Below are positions 52,387 to 61,707 of a stretch of DNA of 64,000 nucleotides, piece by piece. The stretch spans positions 1,402,001-1,466,000 of the forward strand of contig NZ_CP045318.1 of NCBI RefSeq assembly GCF_009363255.1. The letters run 5' to 3'. The notes beneath the pieces are model-generated. The model saw nothing but the letters and a program-made list of their open reading frames with translations. It was not told the origin of the DNA and ran no database searches. The stretch's first letter is position 1. Every line of letters begins with the position of its first letter. A program made the translations under genes and the position numbers. This stretch comes from Roseivivax sp. THAF197b. GTDB taxonomy: Bacteria; Pseudomonadota; Alphaproteobacteria; Rhodobacterales; Rhodobacteraceae.

Positions 52387-52412
52387 AAAAAAGGCGCGCC
52401 CGGAGGCGCGCC
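52387..52412 (-). terminator. Intrinsic terminator of the DUF6280-like gene
   Basis: GGCGCGCC (52393-52400) pairs with GGCGCGCC (52405-52412) around a four-base loop; on the minus strand a run of six T follows (plus-strand AAAAAA at 52387-52392). It lies 30 bases after the minus-strand stop. Confidence 0.88.
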
Positions 52413-52441
52413 AAATCAGGGAAATCAAAGGTCTCGAAAGA

Positions 52442-52762
52442 TCAGGCGGCTTCGGCCTGCAACGCGGCGTTGCGACGCTCGCTCTCTTCGCGCGAGAGCG
52501 CGACGGAGGTGCGGACACCTTTCGAGACGAACTCCATCAGACCTTCCACGACACGCTCGTTCGGGTCGATACCGGCGCAGCTCAGCACCTCGCGACCGTC
52601 CCGGGAGCGCGCCCAGCGGGCAATCTGCTCGGGTCCGTTTCCATACTTCTTGTCGTCGGCGATGGCGTCGTCGAGCGCGGCAAGCACAACAGCTGCGAAG
52701 AGCTTGCGGGCACGATTGCCCTGCTCGGCATTGAAAGCCGTTCCGTCAACGAAATCTCGCAT
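52442..52762 (-). CDS. Conserved hypothetical protein, DUF6280-like
   Basis: A 106-residue soluble helical protein. RKLFAAVVLAALDDAIADDK and GREVLSCAGIDPNERVVEGL are well conserved in Rhodobacteraceae proteins recently labelled DUF6280, as I recall; the function is unknown. AAGGACG precedes ATG 52762. It is divergent from efp and convergent with the PopZ-like gene, and has its own terminator at 52387. Not linked to a pathway. Confidence 0.8.
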   Translation of the reverse strand: MRDFVDGTAFNAEQGNRARKLFAAVVLAALDDAIADDKKYGNGPEQIARWARSRDGREVLSCAGIDPNERVVEGLMEFVSKGVRTSVALSREESERRNAALQAEAA

Positions 52763-52979
52763 AAGTCGTCCTTCTGATTATTGGTCTTGTGCTTCGGGCG
52801 TGAGGGCCCTTATGGCCTATCTTGCTCGATTCGGATACACCTGAAACGCATATCTTGTCTTCGTTCTGTGCATATCTGCGATCCGGCCCAACACGATATA
52901 TGGTAAGGTTGCAGGGGTCTCGATGGGCAGATATAGGGGGCGACACGATCCGATCAACCTTTTGCCATAGAATTGTTAC

Positions 52980-53543
52980 ATGCCCAAGATCAACGGAAAC
53001 GAGATTCGCCCGGGCAACGTGCTCGAGCATAACGGTGGCCTCTGGGCCGCGGTGAAGGTCGACCATGTAAAGCCCGGAAAAGGCGGCGCTTTCGCACAAG
53101 TCGAGATGCGCAATCTGCGCAACGGCTCGAAACTGAACGAGCGCTTCCGCTCCGCCGACAAGGTCGAGCGCGTCCGCCTCGAACAGCGTGACATGCAGTT
53201 CCTGTTCGAAAATGACGGCATCATGACCTTCATGGATGCGGAAACCTACGACCAGGTCGAATTGCCCGCCGAGATTCTCGGCGATCGTCGTCCCTTCCTG
53301 CAGGACGGCATGACAATCCAGGTCGAGTTCTACGAATCCGAAGCGCTGAACGCGACGCTGCCCCAGAAGGTCACCTGCCGCGTGGCCGAAACGGAGCCGG
53401 TGGTAAAGGGCCAGACCGCGGCCAACTCGTTCAAGCCTGCGATCCTCGACAATGGCGTGAAGATCAACGTGCCGCCCTTCGTGGGACAGGACGAAGATGT
53501 CGTCGTGAACACCGAGACGATGGAATATTCCGAGCGCGCCTGA
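52980..53543 (+). CDS. efp: Elongation factor P
   Basis: A 187-residue EF-P, which rescues ribosomes stalled at poly-proline. The N-terminal KOW-like domain is [20 protein letters not shown], the modified Lys34 is at the tip of [16 protein letters not shown], and the OB domains end with [20 protein letters not shown] and [16 protein letters not shown]. Length and sequence are standard. Position 34 is Lys, so EpmA/beta-lysylation-type modification is possible. A perfect terminator follows at 53568. Confidence 0.97.
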   Translation: MPKINGNEIRPGNVLEHNGGLWAAVKVDHVKPGKGGAFAQVEMRNLRNGSKLNERFRSADKVERVRLEQRDMQFLFENDGIMTFMDAETYDQVELPAEILGDRRPFLQDGMTIQVEFYESEALNATLPQKVTCRVAETEPVVKGQTAANSFKPAILDNGVKINVPPFVGQDEDVVVNTETMEYSERA

Positions 53544-53561
53544 GCGCTCCACGACAGGTCG

Positions 53562-53598
53562 AAAAAAGCCGCGGCGCCTTCGGGCCCGCGGCTTTTTT
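53562..53598 (+). terminator. Intrinsic terminator, usable in both directions
   Basis: GCCGCGG (53568-53574) pairs with CCGCGGC (53586-53592), with further pairing inside (GCC/GGC); the plus strand ends in TTTTTT (53593-53598) and the left flank is AAAAAA (53562-53567). It lies 20 bases after efp and 30 bases after the stop of the minus-strand kinase gene. Confidence 0.92.
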
Positions 53599-53625
53599 AT
53601 GTCTGAGACAGGCGCCCCGGTCGAT

Positions 53626-54426
53626 CTACACCCCGGCCTCGTCCAGAAGCCGCGTGACCATGGGCGCGTAGCTGTCCCCGAAGAGGCGCAGATGCACCAG
53701 CGCGGGGAAGAGCTGATATAAAATGCGGCGCGCCTCGAACCCCGGCTCGAGATGGCCGTAACCGCGCCAGAAGGCGGTGTCGGGCTGTCCGAACAGGGTC
53801 AGCATCGCCAGATCGACCTCCGCATGACCGTAATAGCTGGCGGGGTCGATCATGTAGGCGCCCTGATCGGTGAAATGCACGTTTCCGCCCCAGAGATCGC
53901 CATGCAGCAGGGCGGGGTTCGGCGCGGCCGGCAGACGGTTGCCCAGATCCGCAACCAGCGCCTCGATCCGGGCGCCGATGGCGGCAGGCAGATGCGACAG
54001 GAACGGCAGGAGCCGACGCTCCCCCCAGAAGGCGGGCCAGGAGGCCGCAGCGGCATTTTCGATCCGGACGTCCCCGAAGGCGTAGTCCTCCGACCAGCCG
54101 TAATCCTGCCCGTCCCAGCTATGCATCTTGGCAAGCGCCGTGCCGAAATCGCGCCAGGCCTGCGTGGTGGCCGGGGCAGGGGGCAGGTATTCGAGACAGA
54201 TCAAACCGTGCTCGACATGCAAAACCTGCGGCACCGGCGCGTTCACCAGCGCCATGGTGGCCAGCATCCGGGCCTCGGCATCGACGAGGGTTCCGCGCTT
54301 GGTGACCATTTCGCGACCATCATCGAGTGTGATCCGCGCGACCTGGCTCAAATCGCCGCCAGTCATGGCTTCGGTGCGCGCAACCGTCGCGCCAAGTGTG
54401 TCGAGAAGGGGCTGTGGCAGGCTCAT
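53626..54426 (-). CDS. Fructosamine kinase family protein
   Basis: A 266-residue kinase. The start is SLPQPLLDTLGATVARTEAM; LLHGDLWGGNVHFTDQGAYM is the catalytic loop and metal motif (D and N), and MIDPASYYGHAEVDLAMLTL the DPA-like loop of aminoglycoside/fructosamine kinases. It phosphorylates ketosamines so they break down, repairing glycated proteins or metabolites. Its start overlaps the YgfZ stop by ATGA, so the two are coupled; the long upstream open frame is not coding. Third in the minus-strand set. Confidence 0.88.
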   Translation of the reverse strand: MSLPQPLLDTLGATVARTEAMTGGDLSQVARITLDDGREMVTKRGTLVDAEARMLATMALVNAPVPQVLHVEHGLICLEYLPPAPATTQAWRDFGTALAKMHSWDGQDYGWSEDYAFGDVRIENAAAASWPAFWGERRLLPFLSHLPAAIGARIEALVADLGNRLPAAPNPALLHGDLWGGNVHFTDQGAYMIDPASYYGHAEVDLAMLTLFGQPDTAFWRGYGHLEPGFEARRILYQLFPALVHLRLFGDSYAPMVTRLLDEAGV

Positions 54427-55163
54427 CCCTGCACCTTTACGCGCGCCCCGTCCGCGTCCATCTGCCCCGCGGCCCGCTGAAACCGCAGAAATGCGAGCCC
54501 CGCGCCGCCTGCCTGCGTGTAAAGAATACCTGCCGGTTTTCCGTCCGCCGTGATCTCCGTACCGGGAGGCGCTTCGCCTTCGACCTCGACGACGGCAAGG
54601 CCCTTCTTCAGCTCGGTCTTGTGTTTCATCCGGGCGGTCACCTCCTGGCCGACATAGCAACCCTTGCGGAAATCGACGCCGTTCAACCGCTCGAATCCCA
54701 TCTCGAGGATGTAGCTCTCGGGCGTCAGTTCCACGCCGCTTTCGGGGATGCAGGCCGCCACGCGCAGCGCGTCCCAGTCCACATCCGGCTCCGAGGGCCG
54801 TCCGTCATAGGCACGCCAGCCCATTCGCGGATCGCGCGGATCGGCAAATGCGCCCTCGGGCGGGGCGCCGGTGCCCCGGGCCACGATGATGTCGGTCTCC
54901 TCGATCGTGACCTTGGCGCGCAGTTTGTAGAGGGTCAGCGCCTTCATCAGATCGGCCGCCAGAGGCGTTGCCACATCGAGAAGAATGTCGTCGCCCTCGG
55001 CCACGAGGAAGAAATCCGCCTTGTACTTGCCCTGCGGCGTCAGCAGCGCGGCATAGACCACGCCGCCTTCGAGCCGGTCCAGATCGTTGGTCACAAGGTT
55101 CTGCAGGAAGTGATGCGTCTCCGCGCCCGAAAGGCGGAGCACGGTGCGCTCTGTCTCGCTCAT
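54423..55163 (-). CDS. ygfZ: Folate-binding protein YgfZ (GcvT-like), Fe-S cluster maintenance
   Basis: A 246-residue cytosolic protein. LRLSGAETHHFLQNLVTNDL is the N-terminus of the GcvT-like fold and RKGCYVGQEVTARMKHKTEL carries the YgfZ signature K-G-C-Y-x-G-Q-E. It helps Fe-S enzymes such as MiaB. ATG 55163 has AGAGG 8 bases upstream; ATG 55214 lacks it. It ends inside the start of the fructosamine kinase gene and begins 97 bases after the ABC exporter gene. Confidence 0.92.
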   Translation of the reverse strand: MSETERTVLRLSGAETHHFLQNLVTNDLDRLEGGVVYAALLTPQGKYKADFFLVAEGDDILLDVATPLAADLMKALTLYKLRAKVTIEETDIIVARGTGAPPEGAFADPRDPRMGWRAYDGRPSEPDVDWDALRVAACIPESGVELTPESYILEMGFERLNGVDFRKGCYVGQEVTARMKHKTELKKGLAVVEVEGEAPPGTEITADGKPAGILYTQAGGAGLAFLRFQRAAGQMDADGARVKVQG

Positions 55164-55259
55164 ATCAGCCTCTTTCTGTTGGCCGTAACTTAAAGTCTCA
55201 GACGGCCGCTGCAACCGGAGGGACCGGGCGCGACGCGGCAGACCTGCTAGGCGGATGCC

Positions 55260-57059
55260 TCAATCGGCGTCCCGTATTTGCAGGTTGTGCAGATCGGCAT
55301 AGAGCCCGCCTTCGCGCAGAAGCGCCTCGTGCGTGCCTTGCTGAACGGCGCGGCCATGGTTCATCACGACGATCTTGTCCGCGCCGCGAATGGTCGACAG
55401 CCGGTGCGCGATGATCAGCGTCGTACGTTGGCGTGCCAGTTGATCGAGGGCGGCCTGCACATCCGCCTCGATCTGCGCATCGAGCGCCGAGGTAGCCTCA
55501 TCGAGAAGCAGCACCGGCGTGTCGCGCAGAATTGCACGCGCGATGGCCACGCGTTGGCGCTGACCGCCCGACAGCTTGGAGCCGCGCGGCCCCACCGTCG
55601 CATCGAGCCCGCCCTGCAGCTTCGGCAGGAAATCGGTGACCCGCGCGGCATCGAGTGCGGCCTGCAGGCGCGCCTCGGACACATGGTCCTGCCCCAGCAG
55701 GATGTTGTCGCGCAGGCTTTCGTCGAACAGGAGCGCGTCCTGGCTCACAACCGAGAAGATCGCGCGCAGATCGGCGAGCGCCATGTCTTCCGTGCGGATA
55801 CCGTCCAGCGTCACCGTACCGTTCTCGGGGTCGAGGAGACGGGTCAGCAGATTGAACACGGTGGATTTCCCGGCGCCCGACGGGCCCACAAGTGCGGTCA
55901 CCTTGCCCGCCTCCGCCACGAAGGACGTCTCCTGCAGAATCGGGCCGTCGCCGTAACTGGCCGTGACGCTGTCGAAGGCGATGCGCGGCGGCGCGGTGGG
56001 TGCGGGGACCGGATGGTCGGGATCCGTCACGGCCGGTTTCAGATCGAAGAGCTCGCGCAGCCGTTCAAGCCCGGCAAGGGCGGGCTGCAACTTGCCCGAC
56101 AAGCCGCCCAATCGGCGCAGGGGTTCGAAGGCGAGGCCGATGGCGGTGAAAAAGGCCACGAAATCGCCGACGGTCTTGTCGCCCGACAGGATCTCGCCCC
56201 CGCCGAAATAGAGGACCGCGGCAAAGCCCATTCCGGACATGATGTCGATCAGACCGGGGATCGCGGCTTCAGCTGCGGAATTGCGGATATTGATGCCGAC
56301 GACCCGCTCCGACAGGCTGCGAAACCGATCCGCCTGGTACTGCTCCAGCGTGTTGAGTTTCACGGGCACGATGCCGGTGAAGACCTCGTTCAGCCGTGTG
56401 GACAGGCCCGCCTGCATGTCCCGAACCCGCCGCGAATTGCCGCGCAGGACGCGCTGCAACAGGAAGGCCGGCATGATCAGAAGCGGCGCGCCCACGAGCG
56501 CGATCAGTGTCCAGCGCCAGTCGATCGCGAAGGCCACCCCGAAGAGCGAGATCAGCGCCACGACATCGCGCCCCGCGCCGGTGATGAACGCCTTCCACAG
56601 CGTGTTGATCGTGTTCACATCGCCGTTCAGGCGCTGCATCAGATAGCCCGGCCCGTAGGTCTGGTGAAAGCCGCCATCGAGCGTCATGATATGGCGCAGA
56701 AGCGCCTCACGCAGCTCCATCATCGAGATTGCGGAGACGCGCGACATGATCGTCTTCTGTCCGATCCCCGCGAGTGCCCGGATCGTGAAGATGCTGAAGA
56801 AGGCGATGCCCACAAGGCCGATATATTGCTCGCCGCCCTCGACGAAGACCTGATCGAACATGGGCTTCATCATGTAGGACAAGGCGCCGAACATGGCGCC
56901 TTCCAGGGTCATCAGGATGAAGGCCACCAAGAACCAGGGCCAATGGCGGATGAGGTAGTCTCGCCAGATCCAGCCGAACAGGGCCACCCGTTCGCGGAAC
57001 GTATTGTCTTCGCCCGCGGCATATTCGTCCGAGGATTTGAGGCGGGTCTGTTCGCTCAT
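55260..57059 (-). CDS. ABC transporter, fused permease/ATPase, MsbA-like
   Basis: A 599-residue half-transporter with six spans (about 35-320) and an ATPase domain (about 355-590). Walker A is GPSGAGKST, the signature LSGGQRQRVAIARAI, Walker B VLLLDEATSALD and the H-loop IIAHRLSTIRGAD. The pair GALSYMMKPMFDQVFVEGGE in the first membrane part is typical of MsbA-like lipid or lipopolysaccharide exporters. Substrate is not fixed. Its ATG overlaps the stop of the phosphatase gene (57056-57059). Confidence 0.92.
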   Translation of the reverse strand: MSEQTRLKSSDEYAAGEDNTFRERVALFGWIWRDYLIRHWPWFLVAFILMTLEGAMFGALSYMMKPMFDQVFVEGGEQYIGLVGIAFFSIFTIRALAGIGQKTIMSRVSAISMMELREALLRHIMTLDGGFHQTYGPGYLMQRLNGDVNTINTLWKAFITGAGRDVVALISLFGVAFAIDWRWTLIALVGAPLLIMPAFLLQRVLRGNSRRVRDMQAGLSTRLNEVFTGIVPVKLNTLEQYQADRFRSLSERVVGINIRNSAAEAAIPGLIDIMSGMGFAAVLYFGGGEILSGDKTVGDFVAFFTAIGLAFEPLRRLGGLSGKLQPALAGLERLRELFDLKPAVTDPDHPVPAPTAPPRIAFDSVTASYGDGPILQETSFVAEAGKVTALVGPSGAGKSTVFNLLTRLLDPENGTVTLDGIRTEDMALADLRAIFSVVSQDALLFDESLRDNILLGQDHVSEARLQAALDAARVTDFLPKLQGGLDATVGPRGSKLSGGQRQRVAIARAILRDTPVLLLDEATSALDAQIEADVQAALDQLARQRTTLIIAHRLSTIRGADKIVVMNHGRAVQQGTHEALLREGGLYADLHNLQIRDAD

Positions 57060-57760
57060 TCGGGCTGGGCCAGTTCGGAGGGGGGGCGTTTGCGGTCGAA
57101 GCCGTCCTGCAGACGGGCGGCGCGGTATTCGTCGCGAATCCAGTCCTCGAACCCGATGGGCCCAAGCGCCTGCCGCGCCTCATAGACGTCGATGATGTAA
57201 TCCTGGATGCCGGTCTTGGTGAACTTCAGGTGCATGTACCGCAGGCCCAGATGCTTGCGCGCCTCCGCCGGGCTCTGGCCCTCGAACACGATCAGGTAGA
57301 CCGTGGCCAGGAACCCGGTGCGATCGGCCCCCGACTTGCAGTGAAAGACCAGCGGTTTTTCCGCCTGCCGGATCGCGTCGATGGCCGTCAGGATGCGCTT
57401 CGAGGACGGCGCCAGCCGCGCCCAGAGCTTCGCATCGACCAGGGTGAGGCCCAGCTCGTCGCAGATTTCCCGCTCGAACAGGTAGAAGGAGAACTTGTCC
57501 GGGCCGCGCAGGTTGATCACGGTCTTGATGCCCATCGCCTTGAACTGCCGGAACCGGCGGTCGGTGGGATGGTTCGACCGGAAGACGCCCGGCGCCACCT
57601 TGTAGAAATTGGTCCAGAGCCCGCGCAGGATGCCATGATCGAAGAGCGCCATGTGAACGCGCGACAGGAAGCGGTTCCACGGGGTCGAGATATCCTTCCC
57701 GAAGGATCGCATCAGACGGCGCTCGGCCTCGGCAATCCGGTTCCATGCTGTTCTGATCAT
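57056..57760 (-). CDS. Tyrosine/dual-specificity phosphatase family protein
   Basis: A 234-residue phosphatase. FHCKSGADRTGFLATVYLIV holds the P-loop Cx5R (C-K-S-G-A-D-R); KLWARLAPSSKRILTAIDAI and FRSNHPTDRRFRQFKAMGIK fit the SIW14/DUF442-like group. It may act on phosphotyrosine or a lipid or sugar phosphate. ATG 57760 is preferred over GTG 57787, neither with a perfect binding site. It overlaps the ABC exporter gene by four bases and heads the minus-strand set. Confidence 0.85.
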   Translation of the reverse strand: MIRTAWNRIAEAERRLMRSFGKDISTPWNRFLSRVHMALFDHGILRGLWTNFYKVAPGVFRSNHPTDRRFRQFKAMGIKTVINLRGPDKFSFYLFEREICDELGLTLVDAKLWARLAPSSKRILTAIDAIRQAEKPLVFHCKSGADRTGFLATVYLIVFEGQSPAEARKHLGLRYMHLKFTKTGIQDYIIDVYEARQALGPIGFEDWIRDEYRAARLQDGFDRKRPPSELAQPE

Positions 57761-57939
57761 CGGGTCGGTTACCAGCCTCTGGGTCACGGGCGGGATGTAT
57801 CCCGTCGGGCGCCTGCATGAAACCCTTCGCGAAAATTCGATGCGCGAGGCGTGACGCGATTGACGCCCCCTCTGACGGAAGTAGGTTCAAGGCGTTGCCG
57901 GTGCAAGGCGACACCCTTTCAGCACAGGATGCAGAACTC

Positions 57940-59190
57940 ATGTCGCTTGCCAATGGTCGCCCCTATCTTGCCATCCCCGGACCCTCGGTCATGCCGGATG
58001 CGGTCCTGCAGGCGATGCATCGGGCCTCCCCGAACATATACGAGGGCGCGCTGATCGACATGGTGGCAGGCCTCGTGCCCGATCTCAAACGCGTGGCCCG
58101 CACCGATGGCCATGTGGCGATCTACATCTCGAACGGGCACGGCACCTGGGAGGCCGTCCTGGCCAACACGGTCGCACCGGGCGAAAAGGTCCTGGTCTGT
58201 GCTACGGGCCGCTTCGGTCACGGCTGGGCGGAAATGGCCGAATGCATGGGGATCGAGGTGGAAATCCTCGATTTCGGCAAGGCCGCGCCGATTGATCCCG
58301 AGCGTTTGCGGGCGCGTCTGCTGGAGGATGCGGGCGGCAGGATCAAGGCGGTGCTGGCGGTTCATGTGGATACGTCCTCGTCGATCCGGTCCGATATCGC
58401 CGAATGCCGCCGCGCGCTCGACGAGGCCGGCCACGGCGCGCTTCTGATGGCCGATTGCATCGCGTCGCTCGCCTGTGACCGCTTCGAGATGGATGCCTGG
58501 GGCGCGGATGTCACGATCACCGGCTCCCAGAAGGGGCTGATGGTGCCGCCGGGGCTGGGCTTTGTCTTTTTCAACGACCGTGCGGATGCGGTCCGCCGCA
58601 AGATGCCGCGCGTCAGCCGCTACTGGGACTGGTCCCCGCGTGCCAATCCCGAGATGTTCTATCAGTATTTCGGCGGGACCGCGCCGACGCATCACCTTTA
58701 CGGACTGCGCGCCGCGCTCGACATCATCCACGCGGAAGGGATGGAGGCGATCTGGGCCCGCCACGCCACGCTGGCCCGCGCCATTTGGGCCGCGGTGGAG
58801 GTCTGGGGCGAGGGCGGCCCCTTGCGTCTCAACGTGGCCGATCCCGCAGAGCGCAGCCATGCCGTGACCGCGATGCGCATCGGTGCGCCCTTCGGCGCGC
58901 AGCTTCGCGCCTGGACGGATGCGCAGGCGGGCGTGACGCTGGGCATCGGGCTCGGCATGTCGGAAGAGGGCGATCCCAAGGGCACGGGCTTTTTCCGCTT
59001 CGGTCACATGGGCCACGTGAACGCGCATATGGTTCTGGGCCTTCTGGGCACGGTCGAGGCCGGGCTTGCCGCCATCGATGTGCCGCATGGTGCAGGCGGT
59101 GTGTCAGCCGCGGCCCGCGTCGTGGCCGAGGCATCAGGTGCGGCGGCCAATACCGCGGCCAAGCCCGCTGCGGCCTCCGCCGCGTCATAA
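57940..59190 (+). CDS. Class V aminotransferase (serine-glyoxylate/alanine-glyoxylate type)
   Basis: A 416-residue PLP enzyme. IPGPSVMPDAVLQAMHRASP is the class V start, DVTITGSQKGLMVPPGLGFV has the PLP Lys, and GTAPTHHLYGLRAALDIIHA is conserved in the serine-glyoxylate/alanine-glyoxylate group. It probably converts glyoxylate and serine or alanine to glycine and a 2-oxo acid. ATG 57940 is the family start; the frame extends upstream to 57817 without a domain. The C-terminus carries about 25 Ala-rich extra residues. Confidence 0.9.
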   Translation: MSLANGRPYLAIPGPSVMPDAVLQAMHRASPNIYEGALIDMVAGLVPDLKRVARTDGHVAIYISNGHGTWEAVLANTVAPGEKVLVCATGRFGHGWAEMAECMGIEVEILDFGKAAPIDPERLRARLLEDAGGRIKAVLAVHVDTSSSIRSDIAECRRALDEAGHGALLMADCIASLACDRFEMDAWGADVTITGSQKGLMVPPGLGFVFFNDRADAVRRKMPRVSRYWDWSPRANPEMFYQYFGGTAPTHHLYGLRAALDIIHAEGMEAIWARHATLARAIWAAVEVWGEGGPLRLNVADPAERSHAVTAMRIGAPFGAQLRAWTDAQAGVTLGIGLGMSEEGDPKGTGFFRFGHMGHVNAHMVLGLLGTVEAGLAAIDVPHGAGGVSAAARVVAEASGAAANTAAKPAAASAAS

Positions 59191-59226
59191 GAGTGTCGGG
59201 TTAGGAATCAGGCGTGTCGCGGCGGG

Positions 59227-59412
59227 CTACGATCCTCCGCGCCGAGCCCCGATCGCGTCGATCAGCGTCTTTAGCGCCCAAGCGAGCGCCAAGACGACGG
59301 GCAAACCGAAAACGGCCCAGATCACGCCCAGCATCCAGAACAGATTAATCGCCGCCATGACTAGGGCGGGCATAGTGTAATCGGGCGCGCGGCCTTGAGG
59401 ATGCTCGTGCAT
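59227..59412 (-). CDS. Small membrane protein (61 aa), hypothetical
   Basis: A 61-residue protein with two hydrophobic stretches (about 16-32 and 33-50, MAAINLFWMLGVIWAVFGLP and VVLALAWALKTLID), probably one or two inner-membrane spans. AGAGGACCGGATC gives an excellent ribosome binding site for ATG 59412. It is convergent with the class V aminotransferase gene and 60 bases from the class I/II gene on the same strand. No family. Confidence 0.75.
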   Translation of the reverse strand: MHEHPQGRAPDYTMPALVMAAINLFWMLGVIWAVFGLPVVLALAWALKTLIDAIGARRGGS

Positions 59413-59472
59413 GATCCGGTCCTCTGTCTTTTGCAGGGGAAAGGATAAAACGAATGCTGCGCAAGGAAAGCC

Positions 59473-60591
59473 CTAGAACGCGGCGTGCTCCTTGGCATCC
59501 GCAAGCGCCAGCGGCAGCACCTCTTCGAAGACATCGAGGTCCTCGGGCCGCCCGCAGGACACACGGATACAGCGGTTTTCCGGCGCCTCGAAGGGCATGC
59601 GCACGAAGACGCCGCGCGCCACCAGCGCATCGAGCACGGCCTTGGCAAAAGCCCCGTCGCCTCCGCAATCAATCGCGACGAAGTTCGTTGCAGACGGCAG
59701 CGGTGTTAGCCCGTTCGCGCGGGCAATCTCGCCGATCCGCGCGCGAGAGGTGGCAACCTCCGTCTGCACATGGGCCAGCCATTGCCTGTCCTCGAGCGCG
59801 GCGAGGGCCGCCTCCTGCGCGGGCCGCGTCATTCCGAAATGATCGCGCACCTTGTCGAAGGCGCGGATCAGGTCCGGCGCGCCCGTGGCATATCCTACCC
59901 TGAGCCCCGCCATGCCGCGCGCCTTGGAGAAGGTGCGCATCCGGATGACGCGCGGGTCATCGGGATCGATCCGGGGCGCGGTGCCCTCGGGCGCGAATTC
60001 GATATAGGCCTCGTCGAGCAGCAGAAGCGTGCCCTCGGGCAAGGTCTCGATCGCGGACTCGATCTCCGCGCCTTCATACCAGGAGCCCATCGGATTGTCG
60101 GGATTGGACAGGTAGACCAGCTTGGCCTTGGTCGCGCGCGCGGCCTCGATCAGTGCCGGCAGATCTTCACGATCGTCGCGAAACGGAACCTTGTGCAGCG
60201 CGCCGCCGAAACCCGTCACATGGTAATTGAAGGTGGGGTAGGCACCCTTGGAGGTCACGACGGGATCGCCCGGCTCCACCAGCAGACGAACGAGCGTGCC
60301 CAGAAGTCCGTCGATGCCGCCGCCGATGACGATGTTTTCGGGCTTTGCCTGCATCTCGGCCGCCAATGCGGCCTTCAACGCGTGGTTCGTGGCATCGGCA
60401 TACATCCAGACCTCGGTTGCCGCCCGGCGCAACGCTTCCGTCGCCGCCGGAGACGGGCCAAAGACCGACTCGTTGGCGCCAAGGCGTGCCCGGAAAGGGC
60501 GGCCCATCTGCCGTTCCTGCACCTCGGGCCCGACGAAGGGCACGTTGGAGGGCAGGGTCTCGGCGAGGCGGGTATATCTGGGTCCGGTCAT
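59473..60591 (-). CDS. Histidinol-phosphate aminotransferase-like PLP enzyme (class I/II)
   Basis: A 372-residue aminotransferase. LGANESVFGPSPAATEALRR near residue 35 and VYLSNPDNPMGSWYEGAEIE are typical of the HisC branch; the PLP Lys lies in RTFSKARGMAGLRVGYATGA, and LLLDEAYIEFAPEG is the PLP phosphate strand. It may be a second HisC or an aromatic/other amino acid aminotransferase; no his genes are near. ATG 60591 is the family start, with a weak binding site; 60651 would add 20 residues. Confidence 0.88.
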   Translation of the reverse strand: MTGPRYTRLAETLPSNVPFVGPEVQERQMGRPFRARLGANESVFGPSPAATEALRRAATEVWMYADATNHALKAALAAEMQAKPENIVIGGGIDGLLGTLVRLLVEPGDPVVTSKGAYPTFNYHVTGFGGALHKVPFRDDREDLPALIEAARATKAKLVYLSNPDNPMGSWYEGAEIESAIETLPEGTLLLLDEAYIEFAPEGTAPRIDPDDPRVIRMRTFSKARGMAGLRVGYATGAPDLIRAFDKVRDHFGMTRPAQEAALAALEDRQWLAHVQTEVATSRARIGEIARANGLTPLPSATNFVAIDCGGDGAFAKAVLDALVARGVFVRMPFEAPENRCIRVSCGRPEDLDVFEEVLPLALADAKEHAAF

Positions 60592-60681
60592 GCCGTCTGA
60601 ATATCCGCAGCGACGAGCCGCAAGCAAGGGGGCAGCCCGGTCTGCGCGCATCTCTCTGGCCGAGGCGCGCCCGTTTGAGGA

Positions 60682-61008
60682 TTATCGCCCGCGCCGCCGC
60701 TGCTCCATCGTCATAGCGTAGCGCATCTCCAGATCTGCAAGCGTCTTCATGAGCCGCAGCCGCTCCTCCGGGTCCTCGCAAAGCCGCAATGCCTCGCGCG
60801 CTTCGTTCACGGTGCGCTTGAGGCTGACCTCGAAGGGCACGGCCCCGGCCTCGGACATGATGCGGAACCCGGCCTGGGTCGCCGCGTCCAGACCGTCATG
60901 GCTTTGCAGGTCCGGGATCGGTTGCCCCGCACCTTTGAGGTTGTCGAACAGACCGTCTTCCGCGGCCTCCTGCATGCGCTTCTCGGCGATCCTTGGAAAC
61001 AATGCCAT
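60682..61008 (-). CDS. DUF1992 (DnaJ-family domain, YhdN-like) protein
   Basis: A 108-residue helical protein. RIAEKRMQEAAEDGLFDNLK and GAGQPIPDLQSHDGLDAATQ are the DUF1992 core. It lacks a real J-domain HPD motif despite the family name. Function unknown. AGGATCTGAACGCG precedes ATG 61008, an adequate site. Lies between the aminotransferase and SDR genes on the same strand. Confidence 0.88.
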   Translation of the reverse strand: MALFPRIAEKRMQEAAEDGLFDNLKGAGQPIPDLQSHDGLDAATQAGFRIMSEAGAVPFEVSLKRTVNEAREALRLCEDPEERLRLMKTLADLEMRYAMTMEQRRRGR

Positions 61009-61065
61009 CGCGTTCAGATCCTGGTCGTCATTACCAGCGTATCAAGACACGGGAGGCCCTGCGCA

Positions 61066-61707
61066 TCAACGGGCCAGAACCGGGGCCTCGTGCACATACG
61101 CGTTATCCTCGATCGCATGGATCAGGAAATGCGCGACATCCTTGCGCGATATCAGACCCATGCGCCAGTCTTTCGGCTCGGTCAGGACGCGGTACTGGCC
61201 GGTCATGGGCCGCTTTGTCAGGATCACCGGGCGCGCGATGGTCCAGTCGAGGTTGGAGGCTTTCACCAGCTCCTCCTGCCGGGTCTTGTCCTTGTAGGGC
61301 TCGCCCAACAGGAAGGCGTGGCCCTGCCGTTCCACCCAGCTGAGCGCAGAGATCGACTCGCCCGCAGCGATGCCGGTCACGGCCAGGAACCGCTTGGGGC
61401 CATGGGCCTCCATCAGCGGCAAGAGGGCGCGCGTCGCATCCGAGAAGAGCGTGACCTTCTTCCAGATCATCGACACGCTTTCCTCGATGCCGAGGCACAT
61501 CACCACGGCATCGACATCCTTCAATGCAGGCTCCAGATCCTCGGACCGGGTCGCGTCGCCTGCCCAACGCTCGAGCGCATCATGCTCCAGCGTCATCTTG
61601 TCTGCCGAGCGCGCGAAGGCCCGCACGGTATGCCCGCGCTCCAGCCCGTATTCGACGACATTCAGACCAATCCCCTTGGTCGCGCCGATCACCAGTATTC
61701 TGCTCAT
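61066..61707 (-). CDS. NAD(P)-binding SDR/NmrA-like protein (atypical short-chain dehydrogenase)
   Basis: A 213-residue Rossmann protein. MSRILVIGATKGIGLNVVEY is the dinucleotide motif (GATKGIG), VMCLGIEESVS follows the fourth strand and LDWTIARPVILTKRPMTGQY the typical C-terminal segment of NAD(P)H-binding (NmrA/BLVRB-like) proteins. No classical Tyr-x3-Lys catalytic pair is obvious. AAGGAG lies seven bases before ATG 61707. Role unknown. Confidence 0.87.
   Translation of the reverse strand: MSRILVIGATKGIGLNVVEYGLERGHTVRAFARSADKMTLEHDALERWAGDATRSEDLEPALKDVDAVVMCLGIEESVSMIWKKVTLFSDATRALLPLMEAHGPKRFLAVTGIAAGESISALSWVERQGHAFLLGEPYKDKTRQEELVKASNLDWTIARPVILTKRPMTGQYRVLTEPKDWRMGLISRKDVAHFLIHAIEDNAYVHEAPVLAR

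Noticed and set aside
54427..54660. N-terminal extension of the fructosamine kinase frame
   Set aside because: Arg/Gly-rich text inside the YgfZ gene; ATG 54426 begins the family core with an ATGA overlap.
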